This document shows, in pieces, positions 1 through 10,685 of a stretch of DNA of 50,035 bases. Both the position numbers and the translations under genes were made by a program. Within the stretch, counting starts at the first letter, position 1; every line of letters begins with the position of its first letter. This DNA comes from Pleurotus ostreatus/Saccharomyces cerevisiae fusant (taxonomy: Eukaryota > Opisthokonta), in the NCBI GenBank assembly GCA_024196135.1, contig JAMQCK010000145.1, positions 1 through 50,035 on the forward strand. Direction: 5' to 3'. A model generated the notes under the pieces. The model was not told the DNA's origin, did no database searches, and was given only the letters and a program-made list of their open reading frames with translations.

Positions 1-233
1 AGTGGAGAAGGCTTGCAATGTGAGCGGATGGGTGGGAAAACACACGGAATGAGGTCGCCCCTTCGTTCAAACTCTTGCGCTGCCTTCGCCAGGACGTGCT
101 CCATTCGCCCAGAGGTGTAGACATCTGCACCGTTTGCGGCAAGTCCCTGCGCTATCGTGTACCCTATGTCCGTTCCCCCGCCAATGACCAAGGTGATGCG
201 GCTCGTCAGGTCGAAGAGGGAGGAGGCAGACAT
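1..233 (-). CDS. Short-chain dehydrogenase/reductase, N-terminal exon (runs off the window)
   Basis: Exon 1 runs from an ATG at 233 down to about 46, where a GTGTGT donor follows; the rest of the gene lies beyond the left edge. The translation starts MSASSLFDLTSRITLVIGGG and carries the Rossmann glycine motif in the form IGGGTDIG, followed by an SGRMEHVL segment that matches the GRREDVL cofactor-binding region of its paralogue at 1819-3036. The intron falls at the same place and phase as in that paralogue, after the dipeptide I-P. It is therefore a diverged copy of a classical NAD(P)-dependent SDR of the RhlG/3-oxoacyl-ACP-reductase-like group. In the usual TGxxxGxG motif, Thr is Ile and the second Gly position is Asp, so cofactor binding may be altered. 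The substrate cannot be inferred. Activity cannot be judged because the catalytic Tyr/Lys part is outside the window. Confidence 0.75.
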   Translation of the reverse strand, partial: MSASSLFDLTSRITLVIGGGTDIGYTIAQGLAANGADVYTSGRMEHVLAKAAQEFERRGDLIPCVFPPIRSHCKPSP

Positions 234-354
234 GTCGATAGATGGTAGGGCATCTTGGAAGAGCAAGCGGATACAAGGCGGGATACATGCAGGGTGCGCG
301 AAGGGAGTGGATGGAGGTGAGGAGGTAGCTCAGCGAGCTGCGATGCCGAGTGCA

Positions 355-380
355 AAGAGCGCGCCCTACAACCGCTAGCT
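355..380 (-). promoter_or_regulatory. Promoter block shared with the paralogous SDR gene (copy 1)
   Basis: Read on the minus strand, 380 to 355 matches 1667-1692 on the plus strand at 24 of 26 bases. The block begins AGCTAGCGGT and ends GCGCTCTT. It lies about 120 bp upstream of the SDR start codon at 233. Conservation at the same distance in both paralogues means the promoter was duplicated with the gene; whether a factor binds it is unknown. Confidence 0.5.
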
Positions 381-533
381 GAGGATAGCAGAGTACATAC
401 CTGAACCTCCTGTGGCCAACCATGAACGGAGGGACAGTCACATCGCCAGCCCATCACGTCCAGATGGCTCCGAGATGGTTCAGCACACACCATGCGTATA
501 ACATGGCATATGTCGGCATAGTATACACACATA

Positions 534-1231
534 CTACTTCTTTTTCTTCCCCTTCTTCTTCTTGACCCCTCCGCCGCCCGCGGCGCTCGTGATTTGCGCA
601 GGCGTTGCCGGCGCTGGTGTAGCCTCGCGCATCTCGACATCCTGCCCGGCGGCTTGTGGTGAAGCGGCTGCTGGCGCGGCAGGGGCAGTGGGAGGCTTCG
701 TGTTCTGCATTTTGCGCATGAGGGTGAGGTTGAGGGCCTCAAAGCGATTGAGGAAGACGGAGGAGTTGGTTTTGAACTTGAGGCACTGGGTTAGGCGCGC
801 GGGATGCGCGATCGGGCGACAGGGGAGTATGAGGCGATCGTGTGAAGGGTACAGGTGACAAGTAGCGGTTCGGAGGGAGAGATAGACGAGAAGGAGTCGA
901 CCAGGGTGTATTTGTGGATTAGACACAAAGGGGAGGGAGCATCGTCAGTATAGATCGAGTACAGATGGACGGCGAACGCACTGTTCGGTCATCCGTGATC
1001 TTGAGTACCAGCTTCCCCTCGTTATGCTTGTATTTCACCACATAGCGAGCCTAGCAAGCATACGGGGCGTCAGAAAATGCGACAGGAGTGTAGGAGAGCT
1101 GGTAGAAGAGGTGCATTGGGTCCCCTCATACGAGGAGTACACAGAATCACGCTACGCACATGGTTGGGAGATTTGGCATACAGCGCCTCCGCGGCGTCTT
1201 GAAAGTCATGCCATGAGTGTAGATACACCAT
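534..1231 (-). CDS. SRP9: Signal recognition particle subunit SRP9
   Basis: Three exons on the minus strand (1231-1160, 1050-982, 785-534) give 130 aa. The protein starts MVYLHSWHDFQDAAEALYAK, continues SPNHARYVVKYKHNEGK, then LVLKITDDRT and CLKFKTNSS. This is the characteristic SRP9 fold order: an N-terminal WxxFxxxAExLY helix, then the beta strands YxVKYxHxxGKLVLKITDD and CLKFKT. Exon 3 adds a fungal-type tail rich in Ala/Pro that ends in a KKKKGKKKK run. SRP9 pairs with SRP14 on the Alu domain of SRP RNA and slows elongation while ribosomes dock at the ER; that role is family knowledge. The Lys tail probably contacts RNA (inference). Introns are short with GTGCGT-type donors. The gene sits between two divergent SDR paralogues and is functionally unrelated to them. 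Confidence 0.92.
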
Positions 1232-1666
1232 CGCAGACCGATCCCGATCCTCCTCAAGCGGCGCCTGCGATGTGCGGCGCTCGGCGATGGGGGAGGGAGG
1301 AAAGGAGGAGAGCCACGCGGTGCGCACGCGAGTCAGGGCCGGAAGCCGGGCCAAATGCAAACAAACTAATTGCGAACTTGAACCCAACGCCCATGGCGAA
1401 ATATCGCCCTGAAATCTAGGGTTGCTGCGAGCCCCCGTATATATGTTCAAAATCTACACTGGCCAAATGTCGAACTCTTCTGGCCAGGCGAGCTCGGCCC
1501 TTGAGTTCAGTTCAAGTTCATTTGCACCCAGATGCACCGATTATTAGCCCGAGATTGGCACCGCGGCACCAATGGACGACGCAACAAGGTGGAGAGATGG
1601 CCGATATAGCCGCTATAGTGGACTTCAGTTACGTTAAGGCAGGACTCGGGAACACTACCACTGGCA

Positions 1667-1692
1667 AGCTAGCGGTGGTAGGTCGCGCTCTT
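1667..1692 (+). promoter_or_regulatory. Promoter block shared with the paralogous SDR gene (copy 2)
   Basis: This is the second copy of the 26-bp block described at 355-380 (two mismatches). It lies 126 bp upstream of the ATG at 1819, nearly the same distance as in copy 1. The remaining sequence from 1232 to 1818 is the SRP9/SDR divergent promoter region. An in-frame open stretch upstream of 1819 is not needed for the protein and is probably 5' leader. Confidence 0.5.
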
Positions 1693-1818
1693 CGCACATA
1701 CAAGAGCTCGCTGCCTCTCGCAAATATCGGCCCGTCTACCTCAACTGCCCGCCTTCTCGACTCTCTGATTTCTCTCACTGTTCACAACCCGACCGCTATC
1801 TCTTCCCGACCCACAACG

Positions 1819-3036
1819 ATGAGCACCTCAATCTCTGATTACACGGATGTCAGCGCCCTCTCTCTTTTCGACCTCTCTGACCGCGTCGCACTCGTCACCG
1901 GCGGCGGCACTGGGATTGGCCTCATGATTGCTCGAGGTCTGGCTTCGAACGGCGCCAAGGTGTATATCGGCGGGCGCAGAGAGGATGTTTTGACGGCAAG
2001 CGCGGTGGAGTACAAGTGGCAGGGCAACATAATTCCGTACGTCCTCTCCATCATCCTTCTCACCATGTTCTACCGAGCACTTTCGATCGTCTTTTGTCTG
2101 TAATTAGGAGCTGACTTTCTCCAGCCTCCCCATGGACGCCACCGACAAAGGGGATATTCTTGCCGCAAAAAAGCACATCGCCCGCACCGACGGATACCTC
2201 GACATCCTCGTCAACAACGCCGGACAAGTGGGCCCCTGGTCGCCCTGGATGAGCGACGACGATTCGGTGGGAAATCAAGATCCCGAGGCCTTCGGCATGG
2301 GCCTCTTCCAGGAGGACCAGGGCGAGTGGGCAAACATATTCGCCGTCAATGCGTACTCGCCGTTCTTCGTCACCAGCGCGTTCATGGGCTTGCTGGCCGA
2401 GGGCGCGGAGAGGCACGGCGCGTGGACGGCGAACGTGATCAATATAACGAGTATGAGCGCGAGCATCAAAGTCGCGCAGGACCATGTGAGTAGTTGATTT
2501 ACGTCGAGGGGCTGCCTATCGTCGATCGGTGGCCCGCCTATCGTCGCCTTGGTGGTCCGACTATCGTCGATAAGTGGCCCATCCACTATCGTCAACAAGC
2601 TAGCTCTGCATACACGTACTCACCCTCACCCCAGTTCGCGTACAACTCCGCCAAAGCCGCTAACACCCACCTCACCAAGATGCTCGCCACCGAGCTCGCG
2701 CGCCGCAAGATCCCCGTGCGCGTGAATGCACTCGCGCCCGGCGTCTTCGAGTCGGAAATGACGCGGGACCTGCTGCAAGAGAAGGGGGTGCACGGAGTGG
2801 CGCAGGGAATGCAGCCGGTGCCGATGGGGCGCGTTGGAAGGTGAGTGTCATGGTGGCAATGGGTTGTGGTTTAAGGGTGTTGTAATCGAAAGGCGGATGC
2901 TGACCCACGATTTTTCAGCGTGAACGAAATGGCCGGTACCGCGCTGTGGATGGCCTCTCCGGCTGGAGGATACCTGAACGGGCAGGAGATACTCATTGAC
3001 GGGGGGTTTACGACGGTAAACCCATCGAGGTACTAG
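1819..3036 (+). CDS. Classical short-chain dehydrogenase/reductase (RhlG-like)
   Basis: Four exons (1819-2036, 2125-2485, 2635-2840, 2919-3036) encode 300 aa. Visible SDR motifs in order: cofactor-binding TGGGTGIG (residues 27-34), a GRRED segment that suggests NADP preference, NNAG (103-106), a catalytic serine in INITSMS (about 182-184), the catalytic YNSAK (Tyr196, Lys200), the ALAPGVFESEMT loop, and the C-terminal GGYLNGQEILIDGG. All catalytic residues are present, so the enzyme should be active. It resembles fungal 3-oxoacyl-ACP reductase/rhamnolipid-type SDRs of secondary or lipid metabolism; the substrate is unknown. The start was chosen because the preceding open frame has no SDR similarity. 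Intron 2 contains a small minisatellite. The paralogue at 1-233 points the opposite way across SRP9. Confidence 0.9.
2516..2599 (+). repeat. Minisatellite inside SDR intron 2
   Basis: Three imperfect units of about 22-25 bp (2516-2537, 2538-2560, 2561-2585) plus a partial fourth (2586-2599) each begin CTATCGTCG or a close variant and continue with a GGTGGCCC-like stretch. The array fills much of the 149-bp intron, which is about three times longer than its neighbours. Confidence 0.75.
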
Positions 3037-3129
3037 ATAGTATGTACGAAGTACATAGGCAACGGTATCAGTAGAGCCGAATTCAAAGGTGTCATTCAGA
3101 GCCGAGTCCTGTATACATTGTATGCTACT

Positions 3130-5824
3130 CTATAGGTCAGAGACGAAAGCGCTCGCTTGGATATCATATAACTTCTTATATTCCCCGTCTAATTTTATGA
3201 GCTCATCATGCACCCCATGCTCGACGATTTGTCCATCCTTCATGCATCTGCAGCCAGAACTCTCGGTAAGCAACAAAAATACCATAATCCGTCCATGCTA
3301 CGCACATAATGAGATCCGCATACTTCGTCAAATGACCAAAGCGATGTGTTACGAAGACCATCGTCTTGCCCTCACGCTCCGCGCGTAAGTTGTCGAACAG
3401 CGCTAGCTCACCTTCAGGATCGAGCGCCGAGCTGGGCTCGTCGACGAGCACAGCGCGCACCTTACCCGAGTTGAAGCGCATGAAGGTCCTCGCTCTGTGA
3501 GACCATCAGCATGACTGCACCGTGCTGCATGAAAGGATGTATACGTACGCGACGATTCGTTGCGTCTCTCCGCCCGATACCTCCACCGGCTTGTCCAGTG
3601 CGTCCAACCTCTTCCTCAGCGCCTCGCCTTCCTTTCCCAGTAGATTGTTACCCGATGCCCTTGTGTCCGGATCGAGCACAGTATCCAGCCCATCGCGCAG
3701 CTTCGCAATGCACGCACTCGCGCCCCCAGCCTCCGCCGCCGCACGCATCGCGCGCTCGTCGTTCATCCGCTCAACGCAACCCAGCCCGATGTTCTCGCCC
3801 ATTGACAGCGGAAAGAGGTGGTGGCCTTGGGAGAGGACGTCGGTCGCCTGGTAGAGTGTATCTTGGCGGTAAGAGGAGAGTGGCTCGCCGTCGAGGAGAA
3901 TTGCGCCGGATGTTGGGTCTTAGATGCGGGTGAGGAGTTTGATGAGGGTGCTTTTACCGCTGCAAGTTGATAAGTTAGATGCGGCGAAGATGTTTGCGGA
4001 GAGAAGCCCACCTCCCATTAGCGCCGACGACGACGACAAGCTGGCCCGGCTGAATAGTGATGCTGACACCACGAAGGGCCAGCTTGCTTGGATCGCCGGG
4101 ATACGCAAATTTTACATCCCTGCGGCGTTATAATAAGCGTCGATAGTTAGTGTTCTGTGAGCAGCGCACACCTCAGCTTGAAGCCCAAGCCCTTATCACT
4201 CGAAGTCGCCAGTGGATAAGACAGATGCCCGTCCACGAGCACGTTCTCCCTCACAGGTGCTTCTATCACCTTGTAGTATTGCTCGAACTCATTCGCGTAC
4301 TCCCTGAAACGGTTGAAGTAGAACAATGTCATCGTCACTGCCTGCAAAAAGGTCTGCGCGCTCTGCTGGAGAATCGCGACGGACGAGACGGAAGTCGAGC
4401 CAGAGCTGAAGGCCGCGGATAACACGCAGTAGACCTGAACGAATGGTTAACGTGAATAGGATTGTGTTACTGGCAGTGGTACACGCACTATGGGTAGGTC
4501 TCCGGCAAGTGAAGTGAACACATCGTGCGCCGGTGTAGGGCGCCGTTGATATTGAAGGAATGGGTGCTCGTCCGAAACGTTCCTCAACGCGGCGCTAGCT
4601 GCTCTGAATTCTGAAGATAGAGAATTCAAGAGCGGTCGAGCATCTTGTACTTGGGATAACTCACCACGCATGATGTAATCCCCAATGTTCGCGCTAATGA
4701 CTTCCTCGCGAAGCTGCGGCTCAGCCAGCTTGGCCAACCGCTCCGTGCGCAAGAAGGGCTCATTCGTGGTGTGCATGATGTTCGCTGCATTGACAGAACA
4801 CGCGTCAGAATAGAATTCATGAATGCGCATGCCTCCCCCACGTTTGGACCACAATTGCCTTTCCCCGAAGTGGCTGATCAACGGTTTCACGACGCAAAGG
4901 AACGGGAAGAGCGGACCGCCGCCGACAGAAGCACTTGCAGAAGCGATGACGAAGGTAATCAGACTTGCAGCGCTCATTGCACTATCAAGCAGGTCGAAGA
5001 GGTCCATGAAGTGCTGTGCAAGCGCTCTAGATGAGACATTGCCCGCGCTCGATGGTCCTGTAGATAGTATCAGGATTCGCCAGTTATCACAATACTATGA
5101 AAAAGGCACGCACGGAGCGAAGTTGGGACGTTGGTCCGTAGCTGAGCTGAACGATCGTGAGTAGGATTTCTCCGGGGCAGATTTGACTTCACTAACCCTC
5201 CAGCAGAGCCGCCTTGAAATGTCGTTGTGTGCGACTTTTCAGACGGGGAAAAGTGCCGCTGCTAAATAAACAGTGAGCATGCGACCCATGATGTCGCGTG
5301 TCTGGCAGCACTCACAACCACCAGTCGAACAATGCGACGAATGCAACACACCCTAGCCGCATGAAAATCGCCTGATATATGGAGGCCTTGTCGACCTTCC
5401 CACTCACGGTGATTTTCTCTATCTGCAGCATTGTCAACAATGCGCGCCATTAGTCCATGATTGGAGCTTGTCAGCTCACCTCTTCGAGAAGCCTCGAAAA
5501 GAAGTATAGGAGCAGCGTCGGCTGGATGGCACTGAAGAACTTTGACAGCAGGAGGATCTTCACTGCCCACGGATCGACATGATAGACCTCGACAAACATC
5601 CGCTGGACGACAGGAAAGTAGGAGAAGATGGTACCCTTATGCTGCTTGACATTGCTGTCCACCAAAGTAACCGTCCAGACGCCTAGCTGAATGGTTCGCA
5701 GGTGGTCATCGGCCTCGCGGTCGTCGTAGGTCGTTCCGTTTTCAACATCGCGAAGAGCGCTCGGGTCGGAAGTAGATAGGTCATCTAGCGGTAAGCCCCT
5801 CATGCTGGTGATGGTGAAAGGCAA
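3130..5824 (-). pseudogene. ABC transporter (TMD-NBD) with an in-frame stop in the nucleotide-binding domain
   Basis: This is a many-exon minus-strand gene. Exon 1 (5824-5480) encodes a soluble N-terminus and the first hydrophobic segment (residues about 90-112). Later exons supply further membrane segments, including AIFMRLGCVAFVALFDWW and SAASLITFVIASASAS. The ATPase domain follows: Walker A GANGSGKST, rebuilt across the intron at about 3966-4017; ABC signature VSGGETQR; Walker B AVLVDEPSSALD; and the H-loop VTHR. The last exon ends DIQASAFVSDL with a stop at 3130-3132. Right after Walker A the frame reads LLTRI, then TAA (3922-3920), then DPTSGAILLDGEPL without any frame change. The family has Tyr at this position (RxYDPTSG), so a Tyr codon has apparently become a stop. 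A truncated product would lack the signature and Walker B. All other motifs and splice sites look intact, so the lesion is recent, a strain allele or a base error. Confidence 0.75.
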
Positions 5825-6815
5825 GGAGCTCTGAGAGCGCCTGTGCGTCGTGGCTGCGCTCCCTTATATACGCGGCCAGTCCCAGTGAGTCATCAAGACA
5901 TACAGTTGCAGCCTGCTCACTGCGCCGGCGCTCTACAAATCAAGCGCTGTAGGAAGCAATCATCCGGCGCCTACTTGTTTTGAATACAGATGAGGCGGTG
6001 GTGGCCATCGATGCGGGAGATGCCTCATTCAGAGACGATACTCCGTTCCGTCGAAGCAAGCACTGATAATGGACTGTAGTAGTAGCAGCTGTGGTCTGTA
6101 TAGATTGAGTGAAGGACACTATCCCGTATCTGTTTCTGGCCCTGTTGGAACGAGTGAGTGGAATTTCACGCTATGCAGGGATGCGCCGTTTCAAACCCAC
6201 GATACGTACCGTCCGTTGCACACTTCTCTGCGGTATCCTTGGATAATGGCACTGCATTTACGAGCACATAGACTCAGTTCACCTAAGGACAAGCAAGGAA
6301 GAACCCTCATTGAAGGAGATGAGAGTCGAAGCCAACCTGGAACCGGCAACCGCCGAGCGGCAGCGCGCGGCTATCACCCACAATCACCCACCTGCGTGGC
6401 CGTGTTGTCGATGTTCACGCCCAAGAGCACTGAACTGACAATAGATATTCCATTTTCGCCGTACGTAGTAGTCGTCCGCATGCGTTTTATGCTACAGTGG
6501 TAATCTGAATGTGTACTAGGGTCGTAACGCAACTATCCAAGCGTGCGATCGTCAATACAGGATCCCGAGGTTCTGAACTGATGGTCGGACCACCCGACAC
6601 GCATTCAGCGCACAGTACACGGTACTCGTACAACTCCATGGAAGCGCTCGCACAAGCACCCATACATGTACTCGTACAAGCACCATAAGTTACACGTACG
6701 CGGTTCAACCGCCGTCGCACGGCTCGTCCGTGGCGCCGCTCTACGGCTGCGTGGGTCGTTTTCCGTGACAGGGTATAGACCCTCTATACAGCACGGTGGT
6801 ATGAGAGCGGATGCT
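5825..6815. other. Intergenic, no gene recognised
   Basis: About 1 kb lies between the 5' end of the ABC transporter and the 3' end of the carrier gene. Several open frames exist, including a 144-codon one at 6069-6503, but none shows a family motif or a splice pattern. It probably holds the transporter promoter and the carrier 3' UTR. Confidence 0.4.
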
Positions 6816-8279
6816 CTATATGTACGGCGGGCCGAGCGCTGAGGGTAATACATTAGCGAGTCCATTCATCAGTGTAAAACAGAGCTACTCACCCTGCCTG
6901 AACACGCCTAGCGTAAACTCGACGACGAGCAACAGGACACCACCACCTGGTGCCAACCGCAAGACCTTCGGCAAGAAGCCCTTGTATAGCGCCGCAGGGC
7001 CCTCCTCCCTCAGGATCGTCACCAACGCCGGGTACGTCCAATTATACTTGGGTACAACGCCCGGCACACGCTGCTGCGACTGAATCCTAGACTTCACCAC
7101 GTCGAACGGCGTGTTTATCATCGTGCCGACGAGACCACCGACAGTACCGGAGATCAAGTTGTTCATGAGAGTTGCTTGTTGCGTCTCGGGCTTCGGAAGC
7201 ATCGCCTTGACCTGGAAGATGCAGCCGAAGTAGCCTCCGTTCCACCACAGGTGACGCCAAAACGTGCTCTCCATGCCCGCGTACAGCCCGAGAAGGCCGT
7301 CGGACTTCACAACCTGCTTGACGACGTCCATCGGGCCCTTGTAGGTGGATGTTTTGTCCTGGAGGCTATATATAGGGGACGTGTGAGCGGGTGCGAGTAA
7401 AGCGCAAGAGGCGCATGGGATACGGTAGGAAGGCAAGAAACGAGAGACCGGGACGGCGTACGTACCGGATTTTCACTAGTTCGAAGGGGACAACGACGAA
7501 AGATTCCTGGTGGGGCGAGGTCAGCAGCACGTCTTGCAGCACGAGGGTAATTTCTGCGTACCGTTGCTCCTGCACTGCAGCCCGTAAGCAGCGACAGGGA
7601 CTGGGTCATCTTCGTCTCGCCCGTCAACTTCATGTACGTATTCCCCCAGAAATCATTCGCGGCGCTAACGCACAGTGAGCCACCCCTACACACGGCCCGG
7701 TCACGTCATACGCACAACTTCGTCGCGCGCTTGGGCGCCTCCATGAGAAGTGGGGGGACGAGGCCGCGGTACAAGCGGCCCACTCTGCAGGGTAAATCGC
7801 GTCAGGAACGCCGGTGCATGCTGGAGCGCTTTTACGCACCCTTCCTCCTTGATGATGCTCTGGAAGGTCCCGATGAGGCCGACATTGCTCTTGCCGGTCG
7901 CGAGCTGCAGCCTGGTCTTGACCTACGCGTCCGCGCGCGAGGAGGGCGTATGAGGGAGGCGGGGGGAGCGGGGGAGAAGGAGGGATTCGGGTCAGAACTT
8001 GCAATGACGTTAGGACCGGATGCAATTCGTACCACATCTGGGAGAGCAGGTCAGCGAGAAAGTACAGCAAGAAGAGGCGCACGCACCGAGAGGATAGAAG
8101 GTCAGAATCTCCGAGATCCCAGCTATAGCGCCCGCGGCGAAGTTCGCGATGAACGGGAGCGCTGTTCGTAGTCGCGTGAGGTGCAGCAGATCGTTGGACG
8201 CGGAGAGGGGTGTTCCAGTCAGTCATGCCCTTGCCAAATGCTAGAAGCGCTCACGCTTGGGGCCTTCTGTCGAGCTCAT
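6816..8279 (-). CDS. ODC1: Mitochondrial 2-oxodicarboxylate carrier (SLC25 family)
   Basis: The multi-exon minus-strand gene starts at the ATG at 8279; exon 1 is only 25 nt and splices to 8161, giving MSSTEGPKPLPFIANFAAGA. Three mitochondrial-carrier repeats are recognisable by their signatures: YPLDVVKTR (spliced), VPFELVKIR, and TPFDVVKSRIQSQ. The stretch RVPGVVPKYNWTYPAL followed by LYKGFLPKVLRL and APGGG closely resembles yeast Odc1/Odc2 and human SLC25A21, which exchange 2-oxoadipate and 2-oxoglutarate across the inner membrane in lysine and glutamate metabolism (family knowledge). I prefer a last small exon ending ALGPPYI with the stop at 6816-6818. Without that splice the frame would stop at 6885, but a good GTGAGT donor and CTCAG acceptor are present and the GPPY ending fits the family. 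Confidence 0.85.
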
Positions 8280-8825
8280 GGTGGTGGAGGAGAGCAAGGA
8301 GTGCGGTAAATCCGCTATGAAATCCGGGGGATTGACCGATCGGAGATGGGCGCCCGAATCGCGTGATAGTCGCGTGCGGAGAGAGGTGCCTGAAGTCGAA
8401 CTTGCCTGCTTGAGCACAAAGGCCAATGGGGAGTTGCGTAGATGTAAGGGTGCGCTGAGTGTTTGGTGAGTATCTGGCTTGTACGCGGAGAAATGACGGA
8501 CATTGTCCGGTGTGCTGATCAGGAGCTCAACAGGGGACTTGTGTGTTGAAGGGTCTCACTTACTGAGAAAGAGAGCCTGGACGACAAGCTGGCTGTTGTA
8601 TAACAGATGCCCGCTGAGCGTTCGGGACAAGTGCAGGAAAGCTTGCTATAGAACGTGACTGGTCACAGTCACTTTGCGACTGGAGGACACGGAGGAAAGC
8701 TTTCACTCAGCTCAAGGAGTATGACTCGTCGATGTCATCAACAAGATAATAGTGCAGGTAATACTATAGTACATTGTGTAGTCGATCGTAGAGCCACGAC
8801 GCAGTCAAGGTCATGAAAAACCTCC
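8280..8825. other. Intergenic region upstream of the carrier gene
   Basis: About 550 bp between the carrier start and the 3' end of ATG22. No coding or RNA gene is visible. It should hold the carrier promoter and the distal ATG22 3' UTR. Confidence 0.4.
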
Positions 8826-8875
8826 ATCATTCTACTCATGAGGGGTACCTATCATTCGACTCATGAAGAATACCT
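8826..8875. repeat. 25-bp tandem duplication spanning the ATG22 stop codon
   Basis: Unit 1 (8826-8850) and unit 2 (8851-8875) are both exactly 25 bp, each starting ATCATTC and ending TACCT, with only a few mismatches. The ATG22 stop (8861-8863, minus strand) lies in unit 2, so the last codons and the first 3' UTR bases are duplicated. Confidence 0.8.
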
Positions 8876-10685
8876 GTAGTTCTGCGCGTCCCTCCTCCCA
8901 CGCTCGACGTTCACGGTCATAAGGATAGGCAAGGCGAGCCAGATCATGACAATGAGGAAGAAGAACGCGTAGCGGATGTTGCCGGTCACGTCCGCGATGA
9001 AGCCGACGACGAGAGGGCCGACTGCGATGATTGATCAGTAGATGGATAGGCAGAAGAGAGAAGGCAGCTTACTGAAAGAACTCGATTTGTCCGTGATGGA
9101 GAAAAGGCCGTACCTAGGTCGAAGGTCAGTCTGAGCAACACTGCAGGCTTTGATAATGTGACACTCACCACCTGGCCTCCTCCCCTGGCGGCAGCAACTC
9201 CGCATAGAACGCCCGTGCGTAACTCTGGAATGCCCCATATACCGAGCCAAACACGACCGCCAGCCCATACATCTCCCCCGGCGTCGTCAACCCGCCCACC
9301 TTCAACCCTGCAAACCCAATACACCCATACGCCGGGATCAGACTTACGCCCACCACCAGCGTGATCAGCACCCGCAAATTCGACCACCCCAGCCTGCGCT
9401 GAATGGCGGGCCACACGAGCGCGCCAGCGATGCCTGACAGAGGGGAGAGCACGCCGATGATGATCAAGGAGGACGGCGGCATGTGGAGGGAGGTCTTCGC
9501 GAAGAGGAGCGCGGTGGAGGTGATGGTGGTGAAGGCGTCGGAGAGGAGGAACCAGGCGGCGAGGTACTGGAAGGTGGTACGTAGCTTGGCGATCTCGGTC
9601 GGGCGGAGCATGCCCCCGAGGCGGCGCCAGGCGGCGAGAATGGCGGGGAGGAGGGCGAAGGGGGCGGTGTCGGGGGTGGTTGTGACAATAGGTGGTGAGG
9701 GCAGGAGGGCGCCTGCGACAACGGAGAATGCGGACCACCAAACGCCGCTCAGCCCGATAGCGAGGCGCAGTGCCCACGTTGAGCCCTTGAGGAGGGTGAC
9801 GGGGATGAGCGCGAGTACGAGCATGAGGATGCCCGCGCCATAGCCAAATGCAATGCCCATAGACGAGATACGCGACGTCGTGCGCGAGAGCTCGGCCTCA
9901 TAGCGTGCGTTATGCTTTGGGGCGGTCGAGGGCGAGTTGTCTTCGTCTGTGGGTGATGGCGGGTCGAGAAGCGGAGAAGCCTCGTTGTCCTCCTGTTGCG
10001 CAAGCTGCACCACCGACGGCGCGTCGCGGCCGAGCTCGGGGAGGTATGCATTCATTGCGACGACACTGGCACCGAAGCCAACGTTGGCGAATATACCGAG
10101 GACGGCGCAGAGCCACCAGACGCGGGAAGTAGATGGCAGAAGGAGGAAGCATGTAGCGGAGAGCGAGCCAAGGAAGGCAAAGAAGAGGAGTAGAGGCTTC
10201 CTGTGGGGAGCTATAAGCTGATTAGTAGGGTTCGGGTTAGGGAAGTACATTGCACACCATGATCTGCTATGCCGCCCATGGAGATCACGGTGAGTGCCTG
10301 CAGCGCAACAGACATTGAGTTGACATAGAGGCTGAGCTCTTGTGAGCGTACGGGAGACTGAGGGAGAGCTAGAGCTCACCTGAAGCTTGCACTATCCACC
10401 CAGACCCAGCCAACCTTCACAACGCAACGCGCTGACTCTTCGGCCGCGCTCGCTATTGCGCTGGAGCATGGCTCCGTCTTGTCTGGCAAGAGAAAGCCGT
10501 TGTCTCTTGCGAACTGCTCAAGCGCGACGGGCAAGAACAATGTCAAGGACACTATTACGAAGACCTCGCTATGCCTCAGGTCAGCCATGCTTTATGCCAT
10601 CCCAACGAGGCGCACACCTCGCAAAAGCATATAGCAGCCAGCCATAGAGTTTCCTCTTGTATTTATCTGCCAGAAAGGATGACAT
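8861..10685 (-). CDS. ATG22: Autophagy-related protein 22, vacuolar amino-acid efflux transporter
   Basis: Six exons (10685-10618, 10568-10380, 10331-10258, 10210-9169, 9113-9073, 9021-8861) give 524 aa. The start MSSFLADKYKRKLYGWLLYA leads into the typical ATG22 opening SEVFVIVSLTLFLPVALEQ. Family hallmarks follow: SMSVALQALTVISMGGIADH, a transmembrane segment before GFGASVVAMNAYLPEL, a hydrophilic central loop rich in Asp/Pro/Ser, EEARWYGLFSITDKSSSF and GPLVVGFIADVTGNIRYAFF. About a dozen membrane segments of the major facilitator fold are apparent. ATG22 exports Leu and other amino acids from the vacuole after autophagic breakdown (established in yeast). The 3' end lies in a 25-bp duplication, and a possible GTATTC donor just before the stop leaves the very last residues uncertain. 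It is divergent from the 5-phosphatase gene, with only 133 bp between start codons. Confidence 0.9.

Noticed and set aside
1501..1818. Upstream in-frame extension of the second SDR gene
   Set aside because: It overlaps the conserved promoter block, and the SDR homology begins only after the ATG at 1819.
3923..3962. Cryptic intron that would splice out the TAA in the ABC transporter
   Set aside because: GTAAAA...TAAG would also remove the Walker A Lys-Ser-Thr, so it cannot rescue a functional protein.
6069..6503. 144-codon frame between the ABC transporter and the carrier gene
   Set aside because: No recognisable motif and mixed composition; not enough to call a gene.
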